DNA of 60,341 bases. It comes from an uncultured Anaerolineaceae bacterium (GTDB taxonomy: Bacteria; Chloroflexota; Anaerolineae; Anaerolineales; Anaerolineaceae). This document shows positions 8,794 to 17,766 of the stretch, piece by piece (the stretch's first letter is position 1; every line of letters starts with the position of its first letter). A program made the translations under genes and the position numbers. The notes beneath the pieces were generated by a model. That model made no database searches. It saw only the letters and a list, made by a program, of their open reading frames with translations, and had not been told where the DNA came from. The stretch covers positions 1 through 60,341 of the forward strand of contig CALIHP010000064.1 of NCBI GenBank assembly GCA_938020565.1, read 5' to 3'.

Positions 8794-9345
8794 TTATTCC
8801 CTTCGATTTACGACGGTTAAGTAGAATCCAGCGACTTCCTCCGGCGTGTATCTCGTATTTTCGGCCAGCCACCATTTGACCGTTTCGGCGAAGCTCCAGA
8901 CCAGGTGGCGCACGAGGTAGCCGGAGGGAACGTCAGCCTGGAAATCGTCCCGGTACCGGGAGAACAGTTCGTTCAGATATTCCCGGAAGTATTTCATGAA
9001 CAGATCGCCGCTTTCGCCATGCAGGATTCCGTTCAGGTCGTTCCGGTGCGCTTTCAGGTGATACAGGAGGTGGGTCAGCTTCAGATCGACGCTTCCGCTT
9101 CCCGCCGAATAATCGTGGTCCGCCTCCTGGGTGAGGTCTTCGTTGAAGATGTGGTGAAAAATATCGGTGCACATCGATCGCAGCAGCTCGTCTTTGGTTT
9201 CGAAATGCGCATAAAAGGTGCTGCGGCCGATATTGGCGGCGTCGATAATTTCCTGAACCGTGATATTCTCGTAGCGTTTCTTCTCCAGCAGGCTGCTGAG
9301 GGCTTTAAAGATTGCATCGCGGGTTTTGATTTGCCGCCTGTCCAT
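8794..9345 (-). CDS. TetR/AcrR-family transcriptional regulator
   Basis: A 183-aa regulator. The N-terminal 60 residues form a TetR helix-turn-helix (ITVQEIIDAANIGRSTFYAHFETKDELL). The C-terminal ligand domain resembles the TetR_C_8-type seen in Firmicutes-like regulators (LVRHLVWSFAETVKWWL). It is divergent from the P-type metal ATPase gene with a 170-bp intergenic region holding inverted repeats, so it probably regulates that gene and itself. The effector is unknown. Confidence 0.88.
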   Translation of the reverse strand: MDRRQIKTRDAIFKALSSLLEKKRYENITVQEIIDAANIGRSTFYAHFETKDELLRSMCTDIFHHIFNEDLTQEADHDYSAGSGSVDLKLTHLLYHLKAHRNDLNGILHGESGDLFMKYFREYLNELFSRYRDDFQADVPSGYLVRHLVWSFAETVKWWLAENTRYTPEEVAGFYLTVVNRRE

Positions 9346-9393
9346 GGTCCGCCTTTCGGTACAGATGATGCGAATTGTTCATTATCTGACATT

Positions 9394-9425
9394 CGGGATT
9401 TTTTGATCCTTGAAAAAAAATCCCG
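9394..9425. promoter_or_regulatory. Inverted repeat between tetR and the metal ATPase gene
   Basis: Perfect 11-bp arms CGGGATTTTTT (9394-9404) and AAAAAATCCCG (9415-9425) around a 10-nt loop. Read on either strand the stem ends in a T-rich or A-rich arm. It lies between the two divergent genes and could be an operator or a leader hairpin. A second, shorter repeat, GAACA-N3-TGTTC (9445-9457), lies closer to the ATPase gene. Confidence 0.5.
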
Positions 9426-9515
9426 GCTGGATAAAATCGTAATCGAACAGGATGTTCTGTATTGGATAGATTGTACGCTGATTTTCGTTAGCGTCAAACG
9501 AAGCGAGGCAGGATC

Positions 9516-11411
9516 ATGATTAGAAGGATCAGCGACTTTTTAGCGGGTCTTCCCGCGACGATCGCCGCAGGGGTTTTTCTCCTGATGGATCTCATTCCGC
9601 ATCTGGCAACGGAATTCGGTATTGCCAAGGCGCCTTTGATCGCGTTTCCGTTCGATCCGGCGTGGATGACCGTCCTGATCAGCGGCACGCCGCTCGTATA
9701 CCTGGCCGTGTGGCGCATGATTCATCATTCCGGGATCGGGAAAATCTCGTCGGCGTTATTAATCTCGATCGCTATGTTCGCCGCAATCGCGATCGGCGAC
9801 CTGTTCGCGGCGGGGGAGGTCGCCTTTATCATGGCGGTCGGCGCGATTCTGGAAGAACGGACCGTCGAGCGCGCTAAGAAGGGCCTGAAGAAGCTGATTT
9901 CGCTCGCTCCGGCGCAGGGCCGGCGGATCGTGGATGGAAAAGAGGAGATGATCCCGGTACGGGAGATTCGGGTGCAGGATACGCTGCGGGTTCTTCCCGG
10001 CGAGACGGTTCCGGTCGACGGCGTCATTGTTCGCGGCGAAACTTCGATCGATCAGTCGGTCATGACCGGGGAATCGCTCCCCGTGGATAAGCGCGCCGGA
10101 GACGAGGCGTACAGCGGTACGATGAATTGTTTCGGTTCGATCGATATCCGGGCGACGCGGGTCGGGGAAGACAGTTCGCTGCAAAGGCTGATCCGGCTGG
10201 TCCGGGAGGCGGAGGATAAAAAAGCGCCGATGGCGCGGGCGGCGGATACCGCCGCGAGCTGGCTCGTTCCCGCCGCGCTCCTGATCGCGATTCTGGCTGG
10301 CTTGATGACGCGCGATATCGTCCGCGCCGTGACCGTTCTGGTCGTTTTCTGTCCCTGCGCGCTGGTTCTCGCGACGCCGACCGCGATTATGGCCGCGATC
10401 GGGCAGGCGACCCGGCACGGCGTTATTATCAAGTTCGGGGAAGCGCTGGAACGGATGGGGAAGGCGGATACGGTCGCGTTTGATAAAACGGGAACGCTGA
10501 CGTACGGACGGCTGGAGGTCAGCGACGTTATTTCGTTCGACCCCGCGCTCGACGAAAAGGAGCTGCTTTCGCTCGCCGCTTCCGCCGAAGCGAAAAGCGA
10601 GCATCCGTTAGCGAAGGCGATCGCTGCTCATGCGCGGAATTCCGGCGTTCGGATTTCGGATTCTGAAGCATTTCACATGATCCCCGGACGCGGGATCGCT
10701 GCGACGGTTCTGGGGCGGGAGCTGCTTTGCGGAAGCGAAGGGTTCCTGATCGAGAACGGCGTTGAATTGAACCGTGGGGTTCGTGAAACGGTCGCTGCGC
10801 TCCGTCTTCAGGGAAAGGCGCCGATCCTGGCGGGGGAAGACGGGGCGTGCGTCGGGGTCCTGGCGATGTCCGACACGCTGCGTCCCGAAGCCAGGCGCAT
10901 GATCGCCGAGCTTCGCGAGATGGGGACCGAGGTCGTGCTGCTGACCGGGGATCATCAGCAGACCGCTGATTATTTTGCCGGCCAGGCCGGGATCGAGCGG
11001 GTCGAAGCGCAGCTGCTTCCGGAAGAAAAGGTTGAACGGATTCTCGCGCTTCAGGACGCAGGCCGGCTTGTGTGCATGATCGGGGACGGTGTGAACGATG
11101 CGCCCGCGTTGAAAACGGCCGCCGTCGGGGTGGCGATGGGCGGGCTGGGAAGCGATATCGCGGTCGACGCGGCCGATATCGTTTTAATGCGCGACGATAT
11201 CTCCCGGCTCCCGTACCTGAAACGGCTTTCCGACGCAACGCTCAGAACGATCCGGACGAGTATCGCTTTATCGATGGGGATTAACCTGATCGCGGTGACG
11301 TTGTCGGTTCTGGGCGTTCTGACGCCGACGACCGGCGCGCTGGTGCATAACGCTGGCTCCTGTCTCGTCGTATTGATCGCTGCGCTGCTTTACGATCGAA
11401 AATTTGAATAA
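9516..11411 (+). CDS. Heavy-metal-translocating P1B-type ATPase
   Basis: A 631-aa membrane pump that moves transition-metal ions using ATP. The CPC membrane motif (FCPCALVLATPTA, near residue 279), the phosphorylation motif DKTGTLT (near 323), the SEHPLAKAI nucleotide-binding block and GDGVNDAPALK are all present. Unlike many copper pumps it lacks an N-terminal CxxC metal-binding domain; the protein begins almost directly with membrane helices. The last helix has ALVHNAGSCLVVL. I cannot decide the metal (Cu, Zn, Cd or other) from these residues. The divergent TetR gene is the likely regulator. Confidence 0.92.
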   Translation: MIRRISDFLAGLPATIAAGVFLLMDLIPHLATEFGIAKAPLIAFPFDPAWMTVLISGTPLVYLAVWRMIHHSGIGKISSALLISIAMFAAIAIGDLFAAGEVAFIMAVGAILEERTVERAKKGLKKLISLAPAQGRRIVDGKEEMIPVREIRVQDTLRVLPGETVPVDGVIVRGETSIDQSVMTGESLPVDKRAGDEAYSGTMNCFGSIDIRATRVGEDSSLQRLIRLVREAEDKKAPMARAADTAASWLVPAALLIAILAGLMTRDIVRAVTVLVVFCPCALVLATPTAIMAAIGQATRHGVIIKFGEALERMGKADTVAFDKTGTLTYGRLEVSDVISFDPALDEKELLSLAASAEAKSEHPLAKAIAAHARNSGVRISDSEAFHMIPGRGIAATVLGRELLCGSEGFLIENGVELNRGVRETVAALRLQGKAPILAGEDGACVGVLAMSDTLRPEARRMIAELREMGTEVVLLTGDHQQTADYFAGQAGIERVEAQLLPEEKVERILALQDAGRLVCMIGDGVNDAPALKTAAVGVAMGGLGSDIAVDAADIVLMRDDISRLPYLKRLSDATLRTIRTSIALSMGINLIAVTLSVLGVLTPTTGALVHNAGSCLVVLIAALLYDRKFE

Positions 11412-11579
11412 GGATTTTCGACGGGTGAGAGCTCTGCCTTTTTGATGTGAATGTCCCTGAAAACGTACTTTTTCTTACAGTGTCGGGCGGAATCGTTTAT
11501 CATTATTTTGACTTATGTCATTTCTCATAGACGACGGTAATCGGGGACAGAAATTCAATAAAAAGGTTGAGGAAAAGAA

Positions 11580-13739
11580 ATGAGCTTAGCGAAATTTAAT
11601 AAGGACATGCCGGTAGCGGCGGCTCTTCCGAAGCGAATCGAGCGACTGAACGATTTAGCCTATAACCTGTGGTGGGCATGGAATCCGGACGCGGTCGACC
11701 TGTTCAAGCAGATCGATCCGGTTATCTGGAATTCGGTGACGCATAGTCCGATCGAGATGCTGAAACGGACGTCGCGCGCCGTTTTCAACCAGAAAGCCAA
11801 CGATAAAGAATTTATCGCTGCTTACGACGCTGTGCTCGCTGCCTTCGACGCGTATATGACCCGGAAAGATACCTGGTTCGCGACGCATTATCCGAATATC
11901 CAGGACAAAACGATCAGCTACTTCTCGTTTGAATTCGGGCTGCATGAATCGATTCCGGCGTATGCCGGCGGGCTGGGGATTTTAGCGGGGGACCACCTGA
12001 AGGAATCCAGCGATATGGGACTGCCGCTGGTCGCGATCGGGTTTATTTACAACGAGGGCTATTTCGTTCAGAAAATTACCGAGGACGGCTGGCAGGAGAC
12101 ATCGAATTTTCATCTCGATTTCTCGAGTCTGCCGATGATCCCGCTGACGGACGAAAAGGGGAAGAACATTATCGTTTCCGTTTCGCTCCCGGGCCGCGAT
12201 ATTTACGCGCGCGCCTGGATGATGCAGGTCGGGCGGGTTCCGCTTTATCTTCTCGACACGTCGATCGACGAAAACTCGCCATACGACCGGCAGCTGACCG
12301 CAAAGCTATATACGTCGGACCTGGAAACGCGGATTTCGCAGGAGATTCTTCTCGGGATCGGCGGCGTGCGGCTGCTGCGCAGGCTTGGGTACAGCCCGAC
12401 TGTCTGGCATATGAACGAAGGCCATGCGGCGTTCCTGGCGCTGGAACGCTGCCGCGAGTACGTTAAGGGCGGGAAGAGCTTCGACGAAGCCGTCGAACTC
12501 GTCCGCAAGGGCAACGTTTTCACGACGCATACGCCGGTCCCGGCAGGGAACGACAAGTTCCCGGTCTGGTTGATTGAAAAATACTTTAATCAATACTGGG
12601 CGGAACTGGAGCTGAGCCGCGATAAGTTTATCGATCTGGCGCGCGAAGCCAGTCCGTACGGCGATCAGTTCACGATGCCGATTTTAGCGCTCAAACTCTC
12701 CGAACGCTCGAACGGCGTTTCCGAGCTTCATGGCGAGGTCTCCCGATCCATGTGGCATTTCTTATGGAAGGACAAGCGCGTCGAGGAGGTTCCGATTACC
12801 TCGATCACGAACGGCGTCCATACGTTCAGCTGGACATCGCGGCGGATGGGGCTGCTCTTTGATAAATATTTAGGGAAAGAATGGCGCGAGAATCCGGATC
12901 ATCCTGACGTCTGGGCGAAGGTTGACGAAATCCCGAACGAGGAACTCTGGGCCGTCAAGCGGCACCAGAAACGCAAGCTGGCCCGGTTTGTTAACGACCG
13001 CGCCCGGGCGCAGTGGCTCGCGGGATCGATCCATCCGATCCAGACGCTGGCCGCCGGCGTTCTTCTCGATTCTGACGCGCTGACGATCGGATTCGCGCGC
13101 CGGTTCCCGACGTATAAGCGCGGGAACCTGATCTTACGCGATTATGAACGGCTGCTGCGATTGATTAATGATGTTCATTGCCCGATTCAGATTATTTTTT
13201 CCGGCAAGGCGCATCCCGCCGACGAACCGGGAAAGCTCATCGTCCAGCAGATTTACCGCGCGATCAAGGATCACCGTATGGGCGGGCGCATGGTTTTCGT
13301 CGAAAACTATGATATGGATATCGCGCGGCACCTGGTTCAGGGCGTCGACGTATGGATGAATACGCCGCGGCGTCCGAACGAGGCGTCGGGAACGTCCGGG
13401 ATGAAGGCGGCGATGAACGGCGGGCTGAACTTCTCGATCCTCGACGGCTGGTGGCACGAGGGCTACAATGGGAACAACGGCTGGGCGATCGGCACGGATG
13501 CGACGTTTGATTCAAACGAACGGCAGGATGAGGTCGACGCGCTGAGCCTGTACGAGACGCTGGAAGACAAGATCGTCCCGATGTTCTACGAGAACCGGGA
13601 TGAAAACGGGATCCCGGCCGGATGGATGACGATGGTGAAGAACGCGATCCGAACGCTGTCTCCTGAATTTTCGATGCGCCGGATGGTCAGCGAGTATGCG
13701 AACCGGATGTACCTGCCGTCGATTTCAGAGCAGCAATAA
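11580..13739 (+). CDS. glgP: Alpha-glucan (glycogen/maltodextrin) phosphorylase
   Basis: A 719-aa phosphorylase that releases glucose-1-phosphate from alpha-1,4-glucans with PLP as cofactor. It belongs to the shorter prokaryotic/archaeal form, which starts with an extra domain (NLWWAWNPDAVDLF near residue 28). Other marks are the GGLGILAGDHLKESSDMG block near 130, WHMNEGHAAF near 278 and the PLP-lysine region GTSGMKAAMNGG near 605. GAGGAA lies upstream of the ATG. It stands alone, with a terminator after it. Confidence 0.94.
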   Translation: MSLAKFNKDMPVAAALPKRIERLNDLAYNLWWAWNPDAVDLFKQIDPVIWNSVTHSPIEMLKRTSRAVFNQKANDKEFIAAYDAVLAAFDAYMTRKDTWFATHYPNIQDKTISYFSFEFGLHESIPAYAGGLGILAGDHLKESSDMGLPLVAIGFIYNEGYFVQKITEDGWQETSNFHLDFSSLPMIPLTDEKGKNIIVSVSLPGRDIYARAWMMQVGRVPLYLLDTSIDENSPYDRQLTAKLYTSDLETRISQEILLGIGGVRLLRRLGYSPTVWHMNEGHAAFLALERCREYVKGGKSFDEAVELVRKGNVFTTHTPVPAGNDKFPVWLIEKYFNQYWAELELSRDKFIDLAREASPYGDQFTMPILALKLSERSNGVSELHGEVSRSMWHFLWKDKRVEEVPITSITNGVHTFSWTSRRMGLLFDKYLGKEWRENPDHPDVWAKVDEIPNEELWAVKRHQKRKLARFVNDRARAQWLAGSIHPIQTLAAGVLLDSDALTIGFARRFPTYKRGNLILRDYERLLRLINDVHCPIQIIFSGKAHPADEPGKLIVQQIYRAIKDHRMGGRMVFVENYDMDIARHLVQGVDVWMNTPRRPNEASGTSGMKAAMNGGLNFSILDGWWHEGYNGNNGWAIGTDATFDSNERQDEVDALSLYETLEDKIVPMFYENRDENGIPAGWMTMVKNAIRTLSPEFSMRRMVSEYANRMYLPSISEQQ

Positions 13740-13765
13740 GCCTGGACGAAAGATGTTTTTCATGC

Positions 13766-13798
13766 GAAGAGGAGAGCGCCGCTCTCTTCTTCTTTTTT
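13766..13798 (+). terminator. Intrinsic terminator after the phosphorylase gene
   Basis: A hairpin around GGAGAGCGCCGCTCTC, extended by pairing of GAAGA with TCTTC, is followed by a run of T's (about 13793-13798), 30 bp after the stop codon. Confidence 0.8.
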
Positions 13799-13970
13799 AG
13801 TATGTCGGGTTTTCGATTATCCGGAATTGGGAAGCCTCGTTGGTCCGGATCGTGGGCAGGCTTCGGCGATCGCGGCCGCCGTTGTCATCTTCTTTCCGGA
13901 TTCTTTTTCGCGGGAACGGTTTTGTATTTTATAAAGAGGACGGATAACGATTTTAAGGGGAATGCTGCGA

Positions 13971-14672
13971 ATGGAAGCTGAATTCAGGCCGAAGGGAATG
14001 GTATTCGATTTTAATGGGACGCTGATCGACGATACGCTGATTCAGCGGGAAGTCTGGCGGCGTTTATTCCCGGTCTTCATGAAGCGCGAAATGGCCGAGG
14101 GCGAATATGAGGCGCGGATCCTGGGGAACACGAACAGCGTTATCCTGCAATTCTATTTCCCGGGAATTACGCCGGAACGCGAGTACGCGATGCTGACTCG
14201 GAAAGAAGCGCTTTATCGGGAGGTCATGCGCGAGGATCCGGCGCGGCGGATCGTTTTTTATCCGGGGGTAACTGAGACGCTGGACGGGCTTCGCGAGCGG
14301 AGAATCCCGTTTACGATCGCGACCGCTTCGGAGATTACGAACGTTGAATTTTACTTTTCCGATTTCGGGCTGGGTCGCTGGTTCGCGGGTCCCGAAGAGA
14401 TCGTTTTCGACAACGGGACGTTCCCGGGAAAACCCGAACCTGATATTTACCGGATCGCAGCGAAACGATTGGGACTGACGCCGGCGGAGTGTGTTGTCGC
14501 CGAGGATACGCTGGCGGGGATTACCGCGGCGAAAGCGGCCGGGATGGGGCGGATCTTCGCGATTAATCCGATCCTGAACCGCGCGGAGATCCTCAGCGAC
14601 CCGGAGGTTTACCGGGTCCTTCCGGATTTTGTCGGATTTATCGATCGCTGGGACCGCAACGATTTTCAATGA
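13971..14672 (+). CDS. HAD-superfamily hydrolase (subfamily IA-like phosphatase)
   Basis: A 233-aa HAD phosphatase. Motif I is DFNGTLID, with Asn where most relatives have Asp in DxDGT; the first Asp nucleophile is intact. Motif II is in TIATASE, the Lys of motif III in GKPEPDIY, and motif IV in VVAEDTLAGITAAKAAGM. This resembles phosphoglycolate phosphatase or beta-phosphoglucomutase-type enzymes, but the substrate is not decidable. I prefer ATG 13971 because AAGGGG lies a proper distance upstream; the frame also opens at 13962. Its stop overlaps the mazG start. Confidence 0.85.
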   Translation: MEAEFRPKGMVFDFNGTLIDDTLIQREVWRRLFPVFMKREMAEGEYEARILGNTNSVILQFYFPGITPEREYAMLTRKEALYREVMREDPARRIVFYPGVTETLDGLRERRIPFTIATASEITNVEFYFSDFGLGRWFAGPEEIVFDNGTFPGKPEPDIYRIAAKRLGLTPAECVVAEDTLAGITAAKAAGMGRIFAINPILNRAEILSDPEVYRVLPDFVGFIDRWDRNDFQ

Positions 14673-15754
14673 AAATGAAACGAGATAAAATCATGACTTT
14701 TATGGATTCGATGCCGACGGGGATCATCGTTCTGGATTGGAGAAAACTAAGCGACGCGTATCATCTCCCCGTACCGCCGACGATAACAGTTTGGATACGC
14801 GCTCCGAAGGACGCGGCGCGCTTAGCCGGGATCTTGAAAACGGAATACCCGGGCGATCACCCGCTGAAATTCCTGGATGAGGACGGCGTGGCGATGGGCG
14901 GAACGACGGTCGACGGTTTGACTGACAGCGCGATTCTGCTTGAGAGCTGCGCCGCGGTCGATATTCCGCCGCTTCCCGCTAATCACGGGTTTGAGAATTT
15001 TCAGGACATCGTCGCGACGCTGCGTTCGCCGGGCGGCTGCCCCTGGGACCGGGAGCAGACGCATCAGTCGATCCGGGACGATTTCCTTCAGGAGGCGTAC
15101 GAACTGATCGACGGTCTCGACCGTCTCGATCTGGAAATGATCCGCGAGGAACTCGGCGATATCCTGCTGCATGTCGTCATGCAGGCGCAGATGGCGGCCG
15201 CGGACGGCGAGTTCACGATGGGGGACGTCATCGACGGGATCAGCGAGAAAATGATCTTCCGTCATCAGCATATTTTTAACCGGCAGGAAACGCTGACGTC
15301 GGACGAGGTTGTCGATCGTTGGGAAAAGCTGAAAAAAGCGGAACGGGAAAAGAAGCGGAAACGGCAGGGGCTTCTCGACGGAATTTCGATCGCGATGCCG
15401 GCGCTGTCGATGGCGTTCGGTTATCAGAAACGGGCCGCGCGCGCCGGGTTCGACTGGGATTCGGTCGACGGCGTCTGGGATAAGCTCGCGGAGGAGATCG
15501 CTGAATTTAAGGCGGCGGCGACGGACGAAGCGCGGAGTGCGGAATTCGGCGATATCCTGTTTACGCTGGTCAACCTGGCCCGGCGGCTGAAGATCGACCC
15601 GGAAACGGCGCTGCGTTCAACGAACCGCCGCTTTTACGACCGGTTCAGCTATATTGAAAAGCGGGCGGAGGAGCAGGGGAAGACCGTTTTCGACCTGACG
15701 CTCGCGGAAATGGACGCGCTCTGGGAAGAGCGGAAAGCCCGTGAAGAAAGCTGA
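14669..15754 (+). CDS. mazG: MazG-family nucleoside triphosphate pyrophosphohydrolase
   Basis: This enzyme hydrolyses (d)NTPs to NMP and PPi and is thought to clean the nucleotide pool. The MazG domain begins at about residue 108 (FQDIVATLRSPGGCPWDREQTH) and carries the EAYELID...REELGDILLHV metal-binding acidic motif; a second, more degenerate MazG repeat follows near residue 255 (DKLAEEIAEFKAA...FGDILFTLVNLAR). About 100 N-terminal residues precede the catalytic part and are not a full tetrapyrrole methylase domain such as the one fused to MazG in Bacillus YabN. Its ATG overlaps the HAD stop codon and its end overlaps the next gene. Confidence 0.9.
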   Translation: MKMKRDKIMTFMDSMPTGIIVLDWRKLSDAYHLPVPPTITVWIRAPKDAARLAGILKTEYPGDHPLKFLDEDGVAMGGTTVDGLTDSAILLESCAAVDIPPLPANHGFENFQDIVATLRSPGGCPWDREQTHQSIRDDFLQEAYELIDGLDRLDLEMIREELGDILLHVVMQAQMAAADGEFTMGDVIDGISEKMIFRHQHIFNRQETLTSDEVVDRWEKLKKAEREKKRKRQGLLDGISIAMPALSMAFGYQKRAARAGFDWDSVDGVWDKLAEEIAEFKAAATDEARSAEFGDILFTLVNLARRLKIDPETALRSTNRRFYDRFSYIEKRAEEQGKTVFDLTLAEMDALWEERKAREES

Positions 15755-16403
15755 CCGGCCCCGCGTCCGTATCGTTCCATGGATCGCGGCGTTCCTTTTT
15801 TCAGCTCTCGCCGTCGCGTTCCGCTTCAGTTCGGAAATCGTCGAACGGCGCGAAACAATCCGGCAGCGGATTCCGGCGGTCCAGGCCGAAATCGCGGGGT
15901 TCTCCGCGGCGGTTCAGCTGCCCGAAATCGACGTAGCGATCGAGCGTCCGCTTCGGGTCCTCGCCGGATCGGAAAGCCGCCTCGATTTTACGCTGTCGGC
16001 GGAGGCTCCGGGCGAGATTCCCGGCCTGGAAACGCGCCTGGTCAGCGAGACTGCGTTCGCCGGCGCGGAGGTCATGAACGGGACGGCTTTTTTCCCGGTT
16101 CGGTCCGAACCGTTTCAGGGAAACGCGCACGTCCGGATACGGGCCTGGCCGAACGAATCCCGCCTGACAGGCGAATGGACGCTGACCGCGCTTTTTTTTG
16201 ATCCGGATCGGACAGCGCTCGATTCATCCGGCGCGATCGACCGATGGGTCCGCGTTACGAAGCCGATCGAGATCGAGGCCGTTCGTTTTTTGGGATTGGA
16301 CGCGGCGGCGATCAGGTGGTTTTTTCGAGGATGGATAGCAGCGGCGGGATTGTCGCTGATTTGGGGACTGGCGCAGCTGGTACGGAGACGGTCCGTTCAT
16401 TAA
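15741..16403 (+). CDS. Hypothetical membrane-anchored protein
   Basis: A 220-aa protein with one hydrophobic segment near residues 12-30, an extracytoplasmic region of about 150 residues, and a second membrane segment near 190-210, followed by a short basic tail. It starts at a GTG that overlaps mazG by 14 bp, so it is translationally coupled to it. The middle region looks like a beta-rich domain but I recognise no family. Confidence 0.6.
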   Translation: MKKADRPRVRIVPWIAAFLFSALAVAFRFSSEIVERRETIRQRIPAVQAEIAGFSAAVQLPEIDVAIERPLRVLAGSESRLDFTLSAEAPGEIPGLETRLVSETAFAGAEVMNGTAFFPVRSEPFQGNAHVRIRAWPNESRLTGEWTLTALFFDPDRTALDSSGAIDRWVRVTKPIEIEAVRFLGLDAAAIRWFFRGWIAAAGLSLIWGLAQLVRRRSVH

Positions 16404-16410
16404 GAAAAAG

Positions 16411-16483
16411 TGGGCCTGGCAGGATTCGAACCAGCGACCAAGAGGTTATGAGCCCCCTGCTCTAACCGCTGAGCTACAGGCCC
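16411..16483 (-). tRNA. tRNA with CAU anticodon, probably tRNA-Ile2 (lysidine type)
   Basis: The minus strand folds as a full 73-nt cloverleaf: acceptor GGGCCTG/CAGGCCC with discriminator A, D-stem GCTC/GAGC, anticodon loop CTCATAA and a T-arm with TTCGAAT. The GGCTCATAACC anticodon arm resembles tRNA-Ile2 (C34 modified to lysidine by TilS) more than elongator tRNA-Met, but sequence alone does not settle this. CCA is not encoded. The T-stem has one T-T mismatch (positions 51-63). A TATAAT on the same strand (16495-16500) is a plausible promoter. Confidence 0.9.
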
Positions 16484-16580
16484 CACGGTTCTCTATTATA
16501 ATTGAATTTGTGAGAAAAAAAAACCTGAGGCTGTTCGTCGATTAATATTGACGTATCGTCGTTCTAAGGAGATTTCACCG

Positions 16581-17753
16581 ATGAATAAACTTTTAATTAC
16601 GAATGCGCGGATTTATACCCCGCTGCATCCTGTTTTTACCGGCTGGTTACTCGCCGAGGATAAAAAAATCTTATCGTTCAGCAAGGGTCAGCCGAGCGCT
16701 GAGCTGGCCGCGGCGGCCGACCGGACGATCGACGCCGGCGGGAAGGCGCTCCTTCCCGGCTTTATCGATATCCATACTCACGGCGGGTTAGGGTATTGCA
16801 CGATGGACGCGGATCCGGTCCGTCTCCGCGCAATCGCCGAGCGCAACGCGCAGCATGGCGTTACCGGGTTTTTACCGACGACGCTCACGGATCAGTATAA
16901 ACCGACGGTCGCCGCGATCGAGGCGGTGACGTCGATGATCGGTGAGCGCGGGAAGGGGTCGAAGATTTTCGGGGTTCATCTCGAGGGCCCGTATTTTAAC
17001 CCGGTGAAAGCTGGGGCGCAGGATCCGAACAGTATTCGCCGCGCCGACCCGAAGGAGGTCCGCGATTTTATGCGCGCCGGAAAGATCCGGCTGATCGCGA
17101 TGGCGCCCGAGTATCCGGAAAACCTCGCTGCCGGCGATATTTTCGCGGCTGAGGGGATTACCGTTTCCGCGGGGCATACCGATTCGAACTATGCCCACCT
17201 GGTCGAGGCGGCGAAGCATGGCTTTTCTCTTGTGACGCACCTGTTCAACGGCATGAAGGCGTTCAGTCATCGCGAGCCGGGGACGATCGGCGGCGCGCTG
17301 ACGCTCGACGATTATACGGCGGAGATTATCTGCGACAACGTGCATTCGCATCCGGCGGCGCAGAATTTAGCCTATCGCGCGAAGGGAAACCGCGGGATTA
17401 TCCTGATTACGGACTGTATCCGGCCGTCGGGGCTTCCGGACGGGACGTACCCGTTTGCCGGTACGGTCAGCGTCACGGTCTCTGAAAACGGGACGAATTT
17501 ACGGCTGCCGGGTGGGAACCTCGCCGGTTCAGCGCTGACGATGGATCGGGCGCTCAGGAATTTTTCCGCGAATACCGGCGCGTCGCTGGACGAGATCTGG
17601 CGCTGTTCGAGCCTGAACGCCGCGATTAAAATCGGCGTTTCCAGCGAAACGGGCAGTATCGAAAAGGGCAAGCTCGCCGATCTGGTCCTGCTGACCGACG
17701 AATTTGAGGTCACGCATACGATTATCGACGGGCAGGTCGTCTACGAGCGATAA
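16581..17753 (+). CDS. nagA: N-acetylglucosamine-6-phosphate deacetylase (NagA)
   Basis: NagA removes acetate from GlcNAc-6-phosphate in amino-sugar catabolism and cell-wall recycling. Amidohydrolase metal and substrate motifs are present in order: DIHTHGG (near residue 63), GVHLEGPYF, SAGHTDSNY, VTHLFNGM, CDNVHSHP and the catalytic-Asp block LITDCIRPSG. I start at ATG 16581 (390 aa), which has AAGGAG upstream; the frame is open to 16548. It is followed within 13 bp by the nucleotide-sugar dehydrogenase, so it may supply or share the GlcNAc pool with the polysaccharide genes. Confidence 0.94.
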   Translation: MNKLLITNARIYTPLHPVFTGWLLAEDKKILSFSKGQPSAELAAAADRTIDAGGKALLPGFIDIHTHGGLGYCTMDADPVRLRAIAERNAQHGVTGFLPTTLTDQYKPTVAAIEAVTSMIGERGKGSKIFGVHLEGPYFNPVKAGAQDPNSIRRADPKEVRDFMRAGKIRLIAMAPEYPENLAAGDIFAAEGITVSAGHTDSNYAHLVEAAKHGFSLVTHLFNGMKAFSHREPGTIGGALTLDDYTAEIICDNVHSHPAAQNLAYRAKGNRGIILITDCIRPSGLPDGTYPFAGTVSVTVSENGTNLRLPGGNLAGSALTMDRALRNFSANTGASLDEIWRCSSLNAAIKIGVSSETGSIEKGKLADLVLLTDEFEVTHTIIDGQVVYER

Positions 17754-17766
17754 GGAGCGGTCTCTG

